This document shows, in pieces, positions 1 through 8,985 of a stretch of DNA of 64,000 nucleotides. Numbering within the stretch: position 1 is the first letter of the stretch; each line of letters begins with the position of its first letter. Made by a program: the position numbers and the translations under genes. Below the pieces are notes generated by a model. It was not told the DNA's origin. It was given only the letters and a program-made list of their open reading frames with translations, and did no database searches. Origin of the DNA: Bradyrhizobium sp. AT1 (lineage in GTDB: Bacteria > Pseudomonadota > Alphaproteobacteria > Rhizobiales > Xanthobacteraceae); NCBI RefSeq assembly GCF_001590795.1, contig NZ_JXDL01000001.1:3948314-4012313 (forward strand), read 5' to 3'.

Positions 1-8
1 ATCATCAT
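1..8 (-). CDS. Start of next minus-strand CDS, cut by window edge
   Basis: Read on the minus strand, the DUF1800 stop codon at 5-7 overlaps an ATG at 6-8, followed by another ATG at 3-5. This ATGA overlap is typical of translational coupling. DUF1800 genes are usually followed by a DUF1501 gene, so that is the natural guess. Only two or three codons are inside the window, so the product cannot be checked. Confidence 0.3.
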
Positions 9-1549
9 CTCCTCTGCATTTCCGGTGACATCAGGAGCAGCGCCAGCGCCTGCTGCCGCGACTCCGCACGCTCGATGGTTCGCCGCGTCTCGATCGAGGC
101 CGCATCGGCGGCCGCGAACTCCAGCAGGTCGAGCGGATCGATGTTGTTGCCGAGCCGCGCGCCCATCTGCGCGGCGATATCGAGCCTGAGCTTCATCCCT
201 TCCGGCGCAGCCCAAGCCGCGCTGGTGTCCGGGAAACCGTTTGGCCCTGCCGGCGACCACAACGGCTGGCCCAGCAGATTGAGATTGTTGAGGTAGGCGC
301 CGGGATCCTCCGGCACGCGCGCGAGCAGCCGGCCGCTCGCGACGAGGAAGTCGTAAGGGCTGCGCATCTTGGTCAGCGGCGCTTTCCAGGCCTCGTCGGA
401 ATCGACCAGCGTGGTCGCCATCGTTTTGAGGTCGCCCTCGGTCTTGACGAAGACATCGCGCAGGCGCGCGACCAGAGCTGGAGGCGGATCGTCGGCGACG
501 AAATGACGGACGAATTTGGTCGCGATGAAGTTCGCGGTCGACGGATGCCGCGCGATGTCGGCGAGCGCGGCTTCGCCTTGCGCCAGCCCCGTCGGCTCGT
601 AGGTCTTTCCGAGCAGCATCTGCGGACCGGGCTGGTGCGCATTGGCGTTGAATGCAAAGGAGCCGGGGGGCCCGAGCTGGCCCTGCCGTCCGGCGAAGGT
701 CCAGCCCGTGATGATGCGTGCGAGCGAGGTGACGTCGTCTTGCGTGTAGCCCCCACCGACGCCGAGCGTATGCAGCTCCATGATCTCGCGCGCGAGATTT
801 TCGTTCAGCCCGCGCTTGCGGTTCTGCCCTGCGCGAGAATCCGGGCCGAGCGATTGCTGGTTGTCGAGGAAGAACAGCATGGCCGGATGCTGCTCGACAG
901 CCTTGAGCATGTCGGCGAAGCGCCCGAGCACGTGCGGCCTGATCGCCTCGCGCTCGAACGCGCCGGCCCAGATCCGCGCCAGCTCGCCCTTGCTCGCGGA
1001 GATGCAGAAATGGTTGGACCAGAACGCGACGAGGCGCTCGGTGAAGCCGCAGGTGGCCAGGGTCGCGCGCTGCAGCCGCGCCAGCGCTTCAGTGCGGAAG
1101 GTCTTTTGAATCACATTGAGCGGTTGCGGCGCGGGCTTTGCGGCCGGCGGAGCGCCCGGCTGCATCGTCTCGGGCTTCGCCATGCTCTCGGCGGGCTTGG
1201 CCTCCGTCATCTGGCCGGCGATCTCCGTCGCGGCCGTATTCAGCGAGAGATTGCGGCGGAGCCCGGGCTTCGGCTCGGCCGGCGCCGGCGTGTCGGCAGG
1301 TGCGGCAGCCTTCGCCGCCTCGCGCGCCTGCTTGACCTGGTCCTGATAGGCGAACACGGCCTGCCCGAGTTGCTGCGTCGATTGCAGGCCGGGCGCCTCC
1401 AGCAGCACGCCGCTCGCACGCGCGAGCTCCGCCTTCACGAAACCGCGCGGATCGGAGGCGGCGTTAATCAGATCGCCCGAAGCGCCGCCGCGCGCGCCGA
1501 AGCCAAAACGGTTGAGCGCAACGAGCGCGGCTTGCGAATCGCGGGCCAT
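5..1549 (-). CDS. DUF1800 domain-containing protein
   Basis: Protein of 514 aa matching the DUF1800 family, whose biochemical role is unknown and which is usually paired with DUF1501 proteins. Visible family landmarks are FWSNHF at about residues 176-181 and NLAREIMELHTLGV at about 251-264, followed by a conserved ITGW segment. Residues of about 78-143 form an Ala/Pro/Glu-rich low-complexity insert that separates the N-terminal part from the core. No clear signal peptide is seen. The stop overlaps the start of the next gene on the same strand, outside the window, which suggests a two-gene operon. Family assignment is firm; function is not inferred. Confidence 0.9.
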   Translation of the reverse strand: MARDSQAALVALNRFGFGARGGASGDLINAASDPRGFVKAELARASGVLLEAPGLQSTQQLGQAVFAYQDQVKQAREAAKAAAPADTPAPAEPKPGLRRNLSLNTAATEIAGQMTEAKPAESMAKPETMQPGAPPAAKPAPQPLNVIQKTFRTEALARLQRATLATCGFTERLVAFWSNHFCISASKGELARIWAGAFEREAIRPHVLGRFADMLKAVEQHPAMLFFLDNQQSLGPDSRAGQNRKRGLNENLAREIMELHTLGVGGGYTQDDVTSLARIITGWTFAGRQGQLGPPGSFAFNANAHQPGPQMLLGKTYEPTGLAQGEAALADIARHPSTANFIATKFVRHFVADDPPPALVARLRDVFVKTEGDLKTMATTLVDSDEAWKAPLTKMRSPYDFLVASGRLLARVPEDPGAYLNNLNLLGQPLWSPAGPNGFPDTSAAWAAPEGMKLRLDIAAQMGARLGNNIDPLDLLEFAAADAASIETRRTIERAESRQQALALLLMSPEMQRR

Positions 1550-1663
1550 CGATTTGTCCTTGACGTGCCGGGAGCCGCTTTCCGAGTCCGCGCGCGACGC
1601 CTAATATACCGCAACGACCGATGAACCCGACATGAAAATCACGGCGAAGCTTCGACGCAAATC

Positions 1664-1879
1664 ATGACAAATCCGCAAGAAACCTCGGCCCCGGAACCGC
1701 GCCGCCTGACCTGCTCACGCTGCGGCACCGAGTTCGGCTGCGATCTCTCGGGCAATTGCTGGTGCGCGGAGGAAACAGCAAAGCTGCCCATGCCGGTCGC
1801 GGGCGAGGACTGCTTGTGCCGCGGGTGTTTGCGCAAGGCAGCGGAGGCAGCCCGTGGCCCGGATGGAGCGCAAGCGTAA
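1664..1879 (+). CDS. Cysteine-rich CWC family protein
   Basis: Small 71-aa protein with the pattern CSRCGTEFGC, then CWC, then CLCRGC, matching the cysteine-rich CWC family, presumably a zinc-binding fold of unknown role. Seven or more Cys lie in the first 57 residues. The last eight or so codons and the stop lie inside a dispersed palindromic repeat that begins near 1857, so the C-terminal tail is probably repeat-derived. The gene is transcribed away from the DUF1800 gene and converges on the GST gene. ATG is preceded by a purine-poor stretch, so the start is somewhat uncertain. Confidence 0.75.
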   Translation: MTNPQETSAPEPRRLTCSRCGTEFGCDLSGNCWCAEETAKLPMPVAGEDCLCRGCLRKAAEAARGPDGAQA

Positions 1880-1937
1880 TCCGGGAATCCTCCACGGGCA
1901 CCGGCCCCGGATTTCGCTGCGCTCCATCCGGGCTACG
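1857..1937. repeat. Dispersed palindromic repeat, family A, copy 1
   Basis: Imperfect inverted repeat whose outer arms read GCCCGGATGGAGCG and CGCTCCATCCGGGC. The same arms recur at 18319-18402, 33786-33874 and 63624-63709. It lies between the convergent CWC and GST genes and overlaps the end of the CWC gene. It may act as a transcript 3' hairpin for both. Confidence 0.85.
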
Positions 1938-1941
1938 AAGT

Positions 1942-2640
1942 TTACACCTCAAACCCCGGCGATCGCCTTGCCATGCCGTCGAACGCATCGAGCAGCTTCT
2001 CGCGCCACGCGTAAACCGGATCGTCCGCTTCCAGCAGCTTGAACGGGCTCACCACGCGCGCCCATTGGAAGCCGCCGAACACGATGTAGTCGGCGTAGTT
2101 CGGCGCCTCGCCGCCGAGATAGGGCTGCTTCTTCAGCGTCTGCCGCATCACCTCGAGCGATTTGCGGAACGTGACCACGCCGGTGTCGCGGCTCGCCATC
2201 ACCTGCTCCATCGTCTTGCCGCCGAAGCGCGCCTCGCGCGACTGGCGGAAATAGGCGGCGTCGACCTCGCCGAGATTCTTCGGGATGTCGGCGACGATCA
2301 GCGGAAAGATGCCGCCGACAATGGCGATGTCGCCCCATGCGTTGATCATGCGCGCCATGGCGCGGCCACCCTCGCCGCCGAACAGCGACGTACGGTTCGG
2401 GAAATTGTCCTCGAGATAAGTCGCGATCGTCCAGGAATCGACCACCGGCTTGCCGTCATGCAGCAGCACCGGGACCTTCTCCGAGCCGTGCGGCGCAAGC
2501 GCGCTCTTCTCGGTGAAGCGCCAGGGCAGCGATTCCGCCGACAGGCTCTTGTGCGCCAGCGCCATCCGCGTGCGCCAGCAATACGGGCTGAACGGGCGCG
2601 AGGGGTCGGTGCCGACGAGTTCGTAGAGTTTGAGTGACAT
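1942..2640 (-). CDS. Glutathione S-transferase family protein
   Basis: 232-aa soluble protein with an N-terminal thioredoxin-like GST domain (about residues 1-85) and an all-helical C-terminal domain. SPYCWRTRMAL near residue 18 and the VPVLLHDGKPVVDS segment near residue 56 correspond to the glutathione-binding half. The SPYCWR-type start resembles beta-etherase (LigE-like) GSTs, but substrate cannot be read from sequence. Expected activity is glutathione conjugation or a related thiol reaction in the cytoplasm. It is flanked by palindromic repeats on both sides, so it is probably a single transcription unit. Confidence 0.88.
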   Translation of the reverse strand: MSLKLYELVGTDPSRPFSPYCWRTRMALAHKSLSAESLPWRFTEKSALAPHGSEKVPVLLHDGKPVVDSWTIATYLEDNFPNRTSLFGGEGGRAMARMINAWGDIAIVGGIFPLIVADIPKNLGEVDAAYFRQSREARFGGKTMEQVMASRDTGVVTFRKSLEVMRQTLKKQPYLGGEAPNYADYIVFGGFQWARVVSPFKLLEADDPVYAWREKLLDAFDGMARRSPGFEV

Positions 2641-2650
2641 GGTCTATCCA

Positions 2651-2730
2651 TCATTCCGAGCACAGCGAAGCAATCCAGTCTGCCGCCGCGAAAGACATTC
2701 TGGATTGCTTCGCTTGCGCTCGCAATGACG
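2651..2730. repeat. Dispersed palindromic repeat, family F, copy 1
   Basis: Imperfect inverted repeat with inner arms GCGAAGCAATCCAG and CTGGATTGCTTCGC and outer arms related to TCATTCCGAGC / GCTCGCAATGAC. A related but diverged element is at 63537-63609. It lies between the GST gene and the small gene at 2752. Confidence 0.75.
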
Positions 2731-2751
2731 ATGTGGAGGCAGAATTGCGCG

Positions 2752-2982
2752 TCACCGCCCGTTCGCGCGCAACAGCTTCTCGCCGCCTTCCGTCACCGCA
2801 ATGACCAGGCCGAGGCCTGCAATTGTCTCGCGCGCGACATAGCCGCGATCCGCGGCGTCTTCCCAGATGGTGAGGCGCGGGCACGAGGTCTTCCAGGTCG
2901 AAATCACCTCGGCATAGGCGCGCGGCTCGCGCGCGACCCATTCGACGAAGTCCAGCACCAGCGGATCGGCAGTCTCGCTCAT
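2752..2982 (-). CDS. Conserved small protein, function unknown
   Basis: 76-aa soluble protein beginning MSETADPLVL. Its ATG overlaps the stop of the upstream TauE/SafE gene by four bases (ATGA), which implies translational coupling. The sequence is helix-rich with a WEDAADRGYV segment followed by a short strand-rich tail, loosely like a small winged helix, but I do not recognise a named family. The position suggests a role linked to the exporter, possibly regulatory; that is inference only. A longer reading frame runs upstream through the exporter gene, but it is a shadow of that gene. Confidence 0.72.
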   Translation of the reverse strand: MSETADPLVLDFVEWVAREPRAYAEVISTWKTSCPRLTIWEDAADRGYVARETIAGLGLVIAVTEGGEKLLRANGR

Positions 2983-3758
2983 TGCAAACCTCCCTTGTCG
3001 AAGGCGGCCAGCACCGGCGCACGCAGCAACAGCCAGCCGCCATAGGCGATGTAATAGCAGGCGATGGTGGTGATCAGCTTGTTCGACCAGGCGATGAATT
3101 GCTGGTCGGTCATGGCCTCCAGGATGCGCCGCGCCAGCGTGGTGCCGAGCATCGAAGCCGCGATGGCGACGCCGGCGAGCACGGGATCGAGGCTCGCGGC
3201 CTGGTCGATGATGCCACCGAAATAGATCAGCTTGGTGAAATGACTGACGAGCTGGCACATCGCCTTGGTCGCCACCTTCTCGCGCCGGCCGAAATTGCCG
3301 CCGAGGAAGAAGGTATCGAGCAACGGGCCGGAGACGCCGGTCATCAGCATCAGGCCCATGCAGATCGTGCCGTAGACCGTGCCCTGCCAGAGTCGGTCGG
3401 GATCGGGCTTGATGTTGACGGGCAACAGCCGCGCCATGAACGGGGTGATGCCGAGCAGCAGCAGCGCCATCGGCTTGTCGGGCACGTAGCGCGTGAGCGA
3501 CCAGGCCGAGAGCGCAATGGCCGCGCCGACCATGTAGTTCGCGACCGGCCGCCAGCGGATATGGGCCCGCCACAGAAACGCGCGCCAACCGTTCGAGGCC
3601 ATCTGCGTGATCGCATGCAGCACCATCGCGGCCGGCAGCGGCATCAGGGCGAGCAGCACGCCGATCAGGATCAGCCCGCCCGCCATGCCGAAAAGCCCCG
3701 ACAGGAAGGCGGTGGCGACCATCAGCATTCCGAGGGCAGCGATCAAGATGGGCGTCAC
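2979..3758 (-). CDS. Sulfite exporter TauE/SafE (TSUP) family protein
   Basis: 259-aa polytopic inner-membrane protein with about eight hydrophobic helices, alternating Gly-rich segments such as FGMAGG near residue 24, matching the TauE/SafE (TSUP) permease family. Members export sulfite, sulfoacetate or other small organosulfur or organic anions; the substrate here is unknown. The gene is divergent from the LysR-type regulator at 3922, with a 163-bp gap, a common arrangement for a regulator and its target. Its stop overlaps the start of the small gene at 2752. Confidence 0.88.
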   Translation of the reverse strand: MTPILIAALGMLMVATAFLSGLFGMAGGLILIGVLLALMPLPAAMVLHAITQMASNGWRAFLWRAHIRWRPVANYMVGAAIALSAWSLTRYVPDKPMALLLLGITPFMARLLPVNIKPDPDRLWQGTVYGTICMGLMLMTGVSGPLLDTFFLGGNFGRREKVATKAMCQLVSHFTKLIYFGGIIDQAASLDPVLAGVAIAASMLGTTLARRILEAMTDQQFIAWSNKLITTIACYYIAYGGWLLLRAPVLAAFDKGGLQ

Positions 3759-3810
3759 GTCGGCAAATCTCCTAAATCGGCGCGTATAGTCAGGGAGGCA
3801 CGCTGTCTCA

Positions 3811-3847
3811 CTCCCTCGCCCCGCTTGCGGGGAGAGGCGAAGGGGAG
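3811..3847. repeat. GC-rich hairpin element between divergent genes
   Basis: Inverted repeat with core CCCCGC-TT-GCGGGG and flanking CCCTCG / CGAAGGG arms, lying in the 163-bp divergent region between the TauE/SafE and LysR genes. It resembles short dispersed hairpins of these genomes rather than a specific operator. Confidence 0.5.
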
Positions 3848-3921
3848 CGTGCCTCGCTTGCCTCGTCTTCGCAAACTGAGTTATCTTGGCCTTGCATCAG
3901 CTTTCCTGAGGGTGGGACATT

Positions 3922-4839
3922 TTGCGGCGGCTGCTGTTTCTCAACGGCATCAAGGCATTCGAGGCGGCGGCGCGGACCGGCAGCTTTGCCGCGGCCGGGC
4001 TCGAGCTGAACGTGTCGGCGGCCGCGGTCAGCCGCATGGTGCATCTGCTGGAAGAGCGGCTCGGCGTCGCGCTGTTCGAGCGCAAGGCCAACAAGCTGGT
4101 GCTGACGCAGGCCGGCCGTGCCTATCAGAGCGGGCTGACGCCGATCTTCGACGCGCTGGCCAGCCTCACCGCGCAGGTGACGGCGCCGGCAAGCGTGCGC
4201 GTGCTCACCATCGGCGTCGGCCACACCTTTGCGATGCGCTGGCTGATCCCGCGCCTGTCGGAGTTTCGCAGCGAGGAACCCGACATCGAGGTGCGCTTCA
4301 CCACCGGCGGCGCATCGGTGCCGTTCGGCGAGGACTGGAGCTGCGGCATCAAGCTCGGCACCGGCGACTGGCCCGGCCTCGTCGCCGAGCCGCTATTCGC
4401 CGGCGATCTCACCCCGGTCTGCGTGCCGCGCCTCGCGAGCGGGCTGAAGCGCCCGGCCGACCTCAAGGGCCCCAGCCTGATCCGCGTCGAACATTCGCCC
4501 GAGGACTGGCCGATCTGGCTGAAGGCCGCAAACCTGCCCCGCATCAATCCGCGCGGACCTGAGTTCCAGTTCTACGGCCAGGCGCTGCAGGCCGCGGCCG
4601 ACGGGCTCGGCATCGCCATGGGCATCCGCCCCTATATCGACGACGACCTCGCCGCCGGCCGGCTGGTCGCCCCGTTCGATCTCTCCGTGCCCAAGGGCAT
4701 GCGCTGGTACCTGCTCTATCGCAGCTTCCAGACCGAGCAGCGCGACTTCGCCGCGTTCCGCCGCTGGATCATGCGCGCAGCGGCGGAACCCGCGGCCCGG
4801 CCCGTGAAGCGGATCGGCCGGACGGCCGCGCGGAACTGA
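3922..4839 (+). CDS. LysR-type transcriptional regulator (GcvA-like)
   Basis: 305-aa regulator. The N-terminal winged helix (about residues 4-62) contains NGIKAFEAAARTGSFAAA and LLEERLGVALFER, the typical LysR DNA-binding region, in the GcvA-like style. The rest is a periplasmic-binding-protein-like effector domain. The only start that keeps the whole helix-turn-helix is TTG at 3922, with a GGGTGGGA Shine-Dalgarno-like stretch just before it. It is divergent from the TauE/SafE exporter, which is its likeliest target; effector unknown. Confidence 0.88.
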   Translation: MRRLLFLNGIKAFEAAARTGSFAAAGLELNVSAAAVSRMVHLLEERLGVALFERKANKLVLTQAGRAYQSGLTPIFDALASLTAQVTAPASVRVLTIGVGHTFAMRWLIPRLSEFRSEEPDIEVRFTTGGASVPFGEDWSCGIKLGTGDWPGLVAEPLFAGDLTPVCVPRLASGLKRPADLKGPSLIRVEHSPEDWPIWLKAANLPRINPRGPEFQFYGQALQAAADGLGIAMGIRPYIDDDLAAGRLVAPFDLSVPKGMRWYLLYRSFQTEQRDFAAFRRWIMRAAAEPAARPVKRIGRTAARN

Positions 4840-4951
4840 CGCCCGAAGGCAAAAAAGCCGGCCGCTTGTGAACGGCTTCACATCCCGAAATCCGCAAACG
4901 TGGTCGCCTGACTCTCCAACAAGACACGTACGGAACACTTCGGGGACGACC

Positions 4952-5176
4952 ATGACGACGCTCTACGACGGTTTTGACATTGAATCCTTCGAGGCCGGCA
5001 AAGGCCTCTGGCACGCCCGCATCCGCCGCGCCGATCTCAGCCCGCTCGCCATCGACGGCGTGCTGTTTCCGGCCATGGAGGTCGGTTTCGCCTGGCCCGA
5101 TCAGAACGCTGCGATCGCCGACGCCAAGCACCACATCGACCGCTTCCGCCGGCGCACCGACAGCGACGACGAATAA
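4952..5176 (+). CDS. Conserved hypothetical small protein
   Basis: 74-aa acidic soluble protein starting MTTLYDGFDIESF and ending DSDDE. An in-frame upstream start at 4868 exists, but the extension has no coding character, and ATG 4952 is preceded by CGGGGACG. A Trp-rich central part (GLWHARIRR, FAWPDQ) suggests a compact fold. I do not recognise the family. It sits 58 bp before another small protein gene on the same strand and may be co-transcribed with it. Confidence 0.7.
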   Translation: MTTLYDGFDIESFEAGKGLWHARIRRADLSPLAIDGVLFPAMEVGFAWPDQNAAIADAKHHIDRFRRRTDSDDE

Positions 5177-5234
5177 GCGGGCGGGACGACCAGCCAACCA
5201 GGGACAGCGCAGCGCAAAGGGGGACAAGCCGGTC

Positions 5235-5465
5235 ATGTCAGTCATCGAATTCGAAGACGCGCCGCGGCCGAGGATCTACACCCGCGCCGTGCTGTCCAAC
5301 TGCCCGGAATGCAACGGCGATCTCGCGGTGCTCCGCGTGATCGGCGGGCGCGCCGGATGCGAGTACTGGACCATGCGCTGCACCGATTGCGGCGGCATCC
5401 ATCTCGACATCCTCGAGCCCTATCAGGCCGACGAGAACGACGAAGGTCCGCTGCCTGCGGCGTGA
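5235..5465 (+). CDS. Small zinc-ribbon-like protein
   Basis: 76-aa protein with two Cys pairs, CPEC near residue 23 and CTDC near residue 49, spaced as in a zinc ribbon, plus a further single Cys at about 42. The C-terminus is acidic. Start ATG 5235 was chosen because the reading frame upstream overlaps the neighbouring gene out of frame. No named family is recognised. It may bind zinc and act in nucleic-acid or protein contacts, but nothing in the sequence shows this. Confidence 0.68.
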   Translation: MSVIEFEDAPRPRIYTRAVLSNCPECNGDLAVLRVIGGRAGCEYWTMRCTDCGGIHLDILEPYQADENDEGPLPAA

Positions 5466-5558
5466 GGCCCTACCCTGCTGCCAACCTGCTGTCAGCAGCC
5501 TGCATAGCGGGCGGCATTCGCCCTTTATTGCGAGGCTGACTCGTCCCATATTCGCCTC

Positions 5559-8528
5559 ATGGCGAAGAAACCAGCATCCTCCGACAAATCCGGCAAAACC
5601 CCGAAAACCAAGACCCCGAACTCGAAGGCGCACCGCCCTGACGTGCAGCCGATCGGGCCGGCTCTGGCCGAGCTGCTCAATCCCGCGATCAATCGCGGCG
5701 ATGCCGGGCTGGGATCGGGCACCGGCTTGCAGCCGCCGCCGGACAATTCGCGCGACCGCCGCGCCGGGGGCGAGGCCGCCGCGCATCGCGCGCGGGCTTC
5801 GACGCCGAAGGAATTTCCGCAGGACAACACCAGACCGATGCCGCTGCGCCCCAACCCGCAGCCGCCGGGCGCCCGTGCCTCGACCGAGGGTTTTGACGAG
5901 GCCCCGCAAGCCAATTACGGCACCGCCGCCACGATCCCGACGCTCGATCCGGAACTGGCGCGGCAACTTGGATTGCCTACCGAGGAGGACGATGCCGAGG
6001 CGCTGGCGCGTCCGCCGCGCAGCAAGATGGAGGCGCTCGGCGTCAAGGCGACCGCCGATGCGCTGGAATCGCTGATCCGCGAGGGCCGGCCCGAGTTCCG
6101 CAAGGACGACGGCTCGACGAAAGTGTGGACGCCACACCGGCCGCCGCGCCCGGAAAAGTCCGAAGGCGGCGTGCGCTTCGAGATTAAATCGTCCTACGAG
6201 CCGCGCGGCGACCAGCCGACCGCGATCGCCGAGCTGGTCGAGGGCATCAATCGCAACGACCGTTCGCAAGTGCTGCTGGGCGTCACCGGCTCGGGCAAGA
6301 CCTACACCATGGCACAGGTGATCGAGAAGACGCAGCGCCCCGCCCTGATCCTGGCGCCGAACAAGACGCTCGCCGCCCAGCTCTATGGCGAGTTCAAGAA
6401 CTTCTTCCCCGACAACGCGGTCGAGTATTTTGTCAGTTATTACGACTACTATCAGCCAGAGGCGTATGTCCCTCGCACGGACACCTACATAGAAAAGGAC
6501 TCCTCGATCAACGAGCAGATCGACCGCATGCGCCACTCGGCGACGCGCGCGCTGCTCGAACGCGACGACGTCATCATCGTCGCCTCAGTGTCCTGCATCT
6601 ACGGTATCGGCTCGGTTGAGACCTACACCGCGATGACCTTCGCCCTGAAGAAGGGCGAGCGCATCGACCAGCGCCAGCTCATCGCCGACCTCGTCGCGCT
6701 GCAATACAAGCGCACCCAGGCCGATTTCACCCGCGGCACCTTTCGCGTGCGCGGCGACGTCATCGACATCTTCCCGGCGCACTATGAGGACCGGGCCTGG
6801 CGGGTGAATTTGTTCGGCGACACCATCGAGACCATCGAGGAATTCGATCCGCTCACCGGCCACAAGCAGGACGAGCTCGAATTCATCAAGATGTACGCCA
6901 ATTCGCACTATGTGACGCCGCGCCCGACGCTGGTGCAGGCGATCAAGTCGATCAAATCAGAGCTGAAGCAGCGGCTCGACCAGCTCAACAACCAGGGCCG
7001 CCTGCTGGAAGCGCAGCGGCTGGAGCAGCGCACCACCTTCGACCTCGAGATGATGGAGGCGACGGGAAGCTGCGCCGGCATCGAGAACTATTCGCGCTAC
7101 CTCACCGGGCGCCGTCCCGGCGAGCCGCCGCCGACGCTGTTCGAATACGTCCCCGACAACGCGCTGATCTTCGCCGACGAAAGCCACGTCACCATCCCGC
7201 AGATCGGCGCCATGTTCCGCGGCGACTTCCGCCGCAAGGCGACGCTGGCCGAATACGGCTTCCGCCTGCCCTCCTGCATGGACAACCGCCCGCTCCGCTT
7301 CGAGGAATGGGACATGATGCGACCGCAGACCATCGCGGTGTCGGCGACGCCAAGCGCCTGGGAGCTGAACGAGAGCGGCGGCGTGTTCGTCGAGCAGGTC
7401 ATTCGCCCCACGGGACTGATCGATCCGCCGGTCGATATCCGCCCGGCCCGGACCCAGGTCGACGACCTCGTCGGCGAGGTCCGCGCCACCGCGCAGGCCG
7501 GTTATCGCTCGCTGATCACCGTGCTGACTAAGCGCATGGCGGAGGACCTCACGGAATATCTGCATGAGCAGGGCATTCGCGTCCGCTACATGCACAGCGA
7601 TATCGACACCATCGAGCGCATCGAGATCATCCGCGATTTGCGTCTCGGCGCGTTCGACGCGCTGGTCGGCATCAATTTGTTGCGCGAAGGCCTCGACATT
7701 CCCGAATGCGCGCTGGTCGCCATTCTCGATGCCGACAAGGAAGGTTTTTTGCGCAGCGAGACCTCGCTGATCCAGACCATCGGCCGCGCCGCGCGCAACG
7801 TCGACGGCAAGGTGATCCTCTACGCCGACCAGATGACGGGCTCGATGGAGCGCGCCATCGCCGAGACCAACCGGCGCCGCGAGAAGCAGGTCGAGTACAA
7901 CAATGCCAACGGCATCACGCCGGAGAGCGTGAAGAAGCAGATCGGCGACATCCTCAATTCCGTCTACGAGCGCGACCACGTGCTGGTCGAGGTCGGCGGC
8001 CACGACATGACCGACGACGTCATCTCGATCGGACACAATTTCGAAGCCGTGCTCGCCGATCTCGAAACGCGGATGCGCGAGGCCGCCGCCGACCTGAACT
8101 TCGAGGAAGCCGCGCGCCTGCGCGACGAAGTCAAGCGCCTGCGCGCGACGGAGCTTGCGGTGGTGGACGATCCCACTGCCAAGCAGCGCGTTGTGCAGGG
8201 CAAGGCGGGAGCTTATGCCGGCAGCAAGAAATACGGCGATGCCGCGAATTTGCCGGTCAGCGCCATGAAGAAGAAAACAGTTAGCTCCGCCCTGAAGGCG
8301 AGCGGCGGCGGCAGCGGCTCGAAGGTGCACAAACCGCATCTCGATGAGATGCACGGCCCGGAATCCCTGCCCTACCGCGAGAAGCAGACGCTGCCGGCCA
8401 AGCCGTTCGGAAGTACGAGCCGGATCATCCAGCCGACGGATTCACGGCAGTCGGGGCCGGAGTTCGGGCCGGCGCCGAAGTCGACGGGTGGGATGCCGGG
8501 GCGACGGGGCGGGTGGAAGAAGAGGTAG
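5559..8528 (+). CDS. uvrB: UvrABC excinuclease subunit B
   Basis: UvrB, the DNA-damage-verifying helicase-like subunit of nucleotide excision repair. Walker A GVTGSGKT is at about residues 241-248, the beta-hairpin [10 protein letters not shown] near 294, the Walker B-type DESH near 540, and the C-terminal UVR (UvrC-binding) motif near 835-862. At 989 aa it is about 300 aa longer than E. coli UvrB: an N-terminal extension of about 200 residues is Pro/Ala/charged and low in complexity, and a basic Gly-rich tail follows the UVR motif. The ATG at 5559 is the first in frame. uvrC lies 30 kb away. Confidence 0.97.
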   Translation: MAKKPASSDKSGKTPKTKTPNSKAHRPDVQPIGPALAELLNPAINRGDAGLGSGTGLQPPPDNSRDRRAGGEAAAHRARASTPKEFPQDNTRPMPLRPNPQPPGARASTEGFDEAPQANYGTAATIPTLDPELARQLGLPTEEDDAEALARPPRSKMEALGVKATADALESLIREGRPEFRKDDGSTKVWTPHRPPRPEKSEGGVRFEIKSSYEPRGDQPTAIAELVEGINRNDRSQVLLGVTGSGKTYTMAQVIEKTQRPALILAPNKTLAAQLYGEFKNFFPDNAVEYFVSYYDYYQPEAYVPRTDTYIEKDSSINEQIDRMRHSATRALLERDDVIIVASVSCIYGIGSVETYTAMTFALKKGERIDQRQLIADLVALQYKRTQADFTRGTFRVRGDVIDIFPAHYEDRAWRVNLFGDTIETIEEFDPLTGHKQDELEFIKMYANSHYVTPRPTLVQAIKSIKSELKQRLDQLNNQGRLLEAQRLEQRTTFDLEMMEATGSCAGIENYSRYLTGRRPGEPPPTLFEYVPDNALIFADESHVTIPQIGAMFRGDFRRKATLAEYGFRLPSCMDNRPLRFEEWDMMRPQTIAVSATPSAWELNESGGVFVEQVIRPTGLIDPPVDIRPARTQVDDLVGEVRATAQAGYRSLITVLTKRMAEDLTEYLHEQGIRVRYMHSDIDTIERIEIIRDLRLGAFDALVGINLLREGLDIPECALVAILDADKEGFLRSETSLIQTIGRAARNVDGKVILYADQMTGSMERAIAETNRRREKQVEYNNANGITPESVKKQIGDILNSVYERDHVLVEVGGHDMTDDVISIGHNFEAVLADLETRMREAAADLNFEEAARLRDEVKRLRATELAVVDDPTAKQRVVQGKAGAYAGSKKYGDAANLPVSAMKKKTVSSALKASGGGSGSKVHKPHLDEMHGPESLPYREKQTLPAKPFGSTSRIIQPTDSRQSGPEFGPAPKSTGGMPGRRGGWKKR

Positions 8529-8613
8529 GACGTCCGCACGTCGTGGCTATGGATTGTCAGTTGCGCAATTGCGCGTCTGGCCCCACCGCTTGGCGGCGCC
8601 ACGGACGTCTCTC

Positions 8614-8985
8614 TCACCCCGCGATCGTCGCCAGCAACGACAGCAGCAGCACTGAGGCCATGAGCTGCATCGACGTCGCGGGCTTGGCCCGCCAATGGGC
8701 GATCTTTTCGGAGAAGGACAGGCCGGCGTCGAAGAACCCGGCTTCGTAGCCGCTCCTCAGCTTCGGGAATGCCGAGGCGGCCGCGATGACGAGGATGCTG
8801 TAGAAGACCGACGCCAGCGCGATGGTGAGCGCGTGGCTGCCGCCGTGATCATGACCCAGCAGCTTCACCATCAGCGATGCCGCGGCGAAGATCGGAAAGC
8901 CCTGCAGGATGGTGGTGAGAGCGAAGCCTTCGAGCCAGTTCAAGGGGGCGGGCTTCGATATGGTGACGAACGGCATGATGCTCAC
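8614..8985 (-). CDS. Small membrane protein, paralogue of the gene at 8982-9368
   Basis: 123-aa protein with about three to four hydrophobic segments. It is clearly similar to the product of the gene immediately upstream: both carry an EGxALTxILQxFPxFAAA segment near the N-terminus and an LSxSxKIxxWRxxPxxSxQL segment before a C-terminal helix. The GTG start at 8983-8985 overlaps the upstream stop (GTGA). An internal ATG three codons later is an alternative start. No named family is recognised; location is presumably the inner membrane. Confidence 0.75.
   Translation of the reverse strand: MSIMPFVTISKPAPLNWLEGFALTTILQGFPIFAAASLMVKLLGHDHGGSHALTIALASVFYSILVIAAASAFPKLRSGYEAGFFDAGLSFSEKIAHWRAKPATSMQLMASVLLLSLLATIAG

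Noticed and set aside
503..1624. Long plus-strand frame of about 373 codons opposite the DUF1800 gene
   Set aside because: It is an Arg/Ala/Gly-rich antisense shadow, a by-product of high GC and strong third-position bias in the real minus-strand gene.
2983..3588. Upstream extension of the 76-aa protein through the exporter gene
   Set aside because: The sequence before MSETADPL is an out-of-frame reading of the TauE/SafE gene; the coupled ATG at 2980-2982 explains the small gene.
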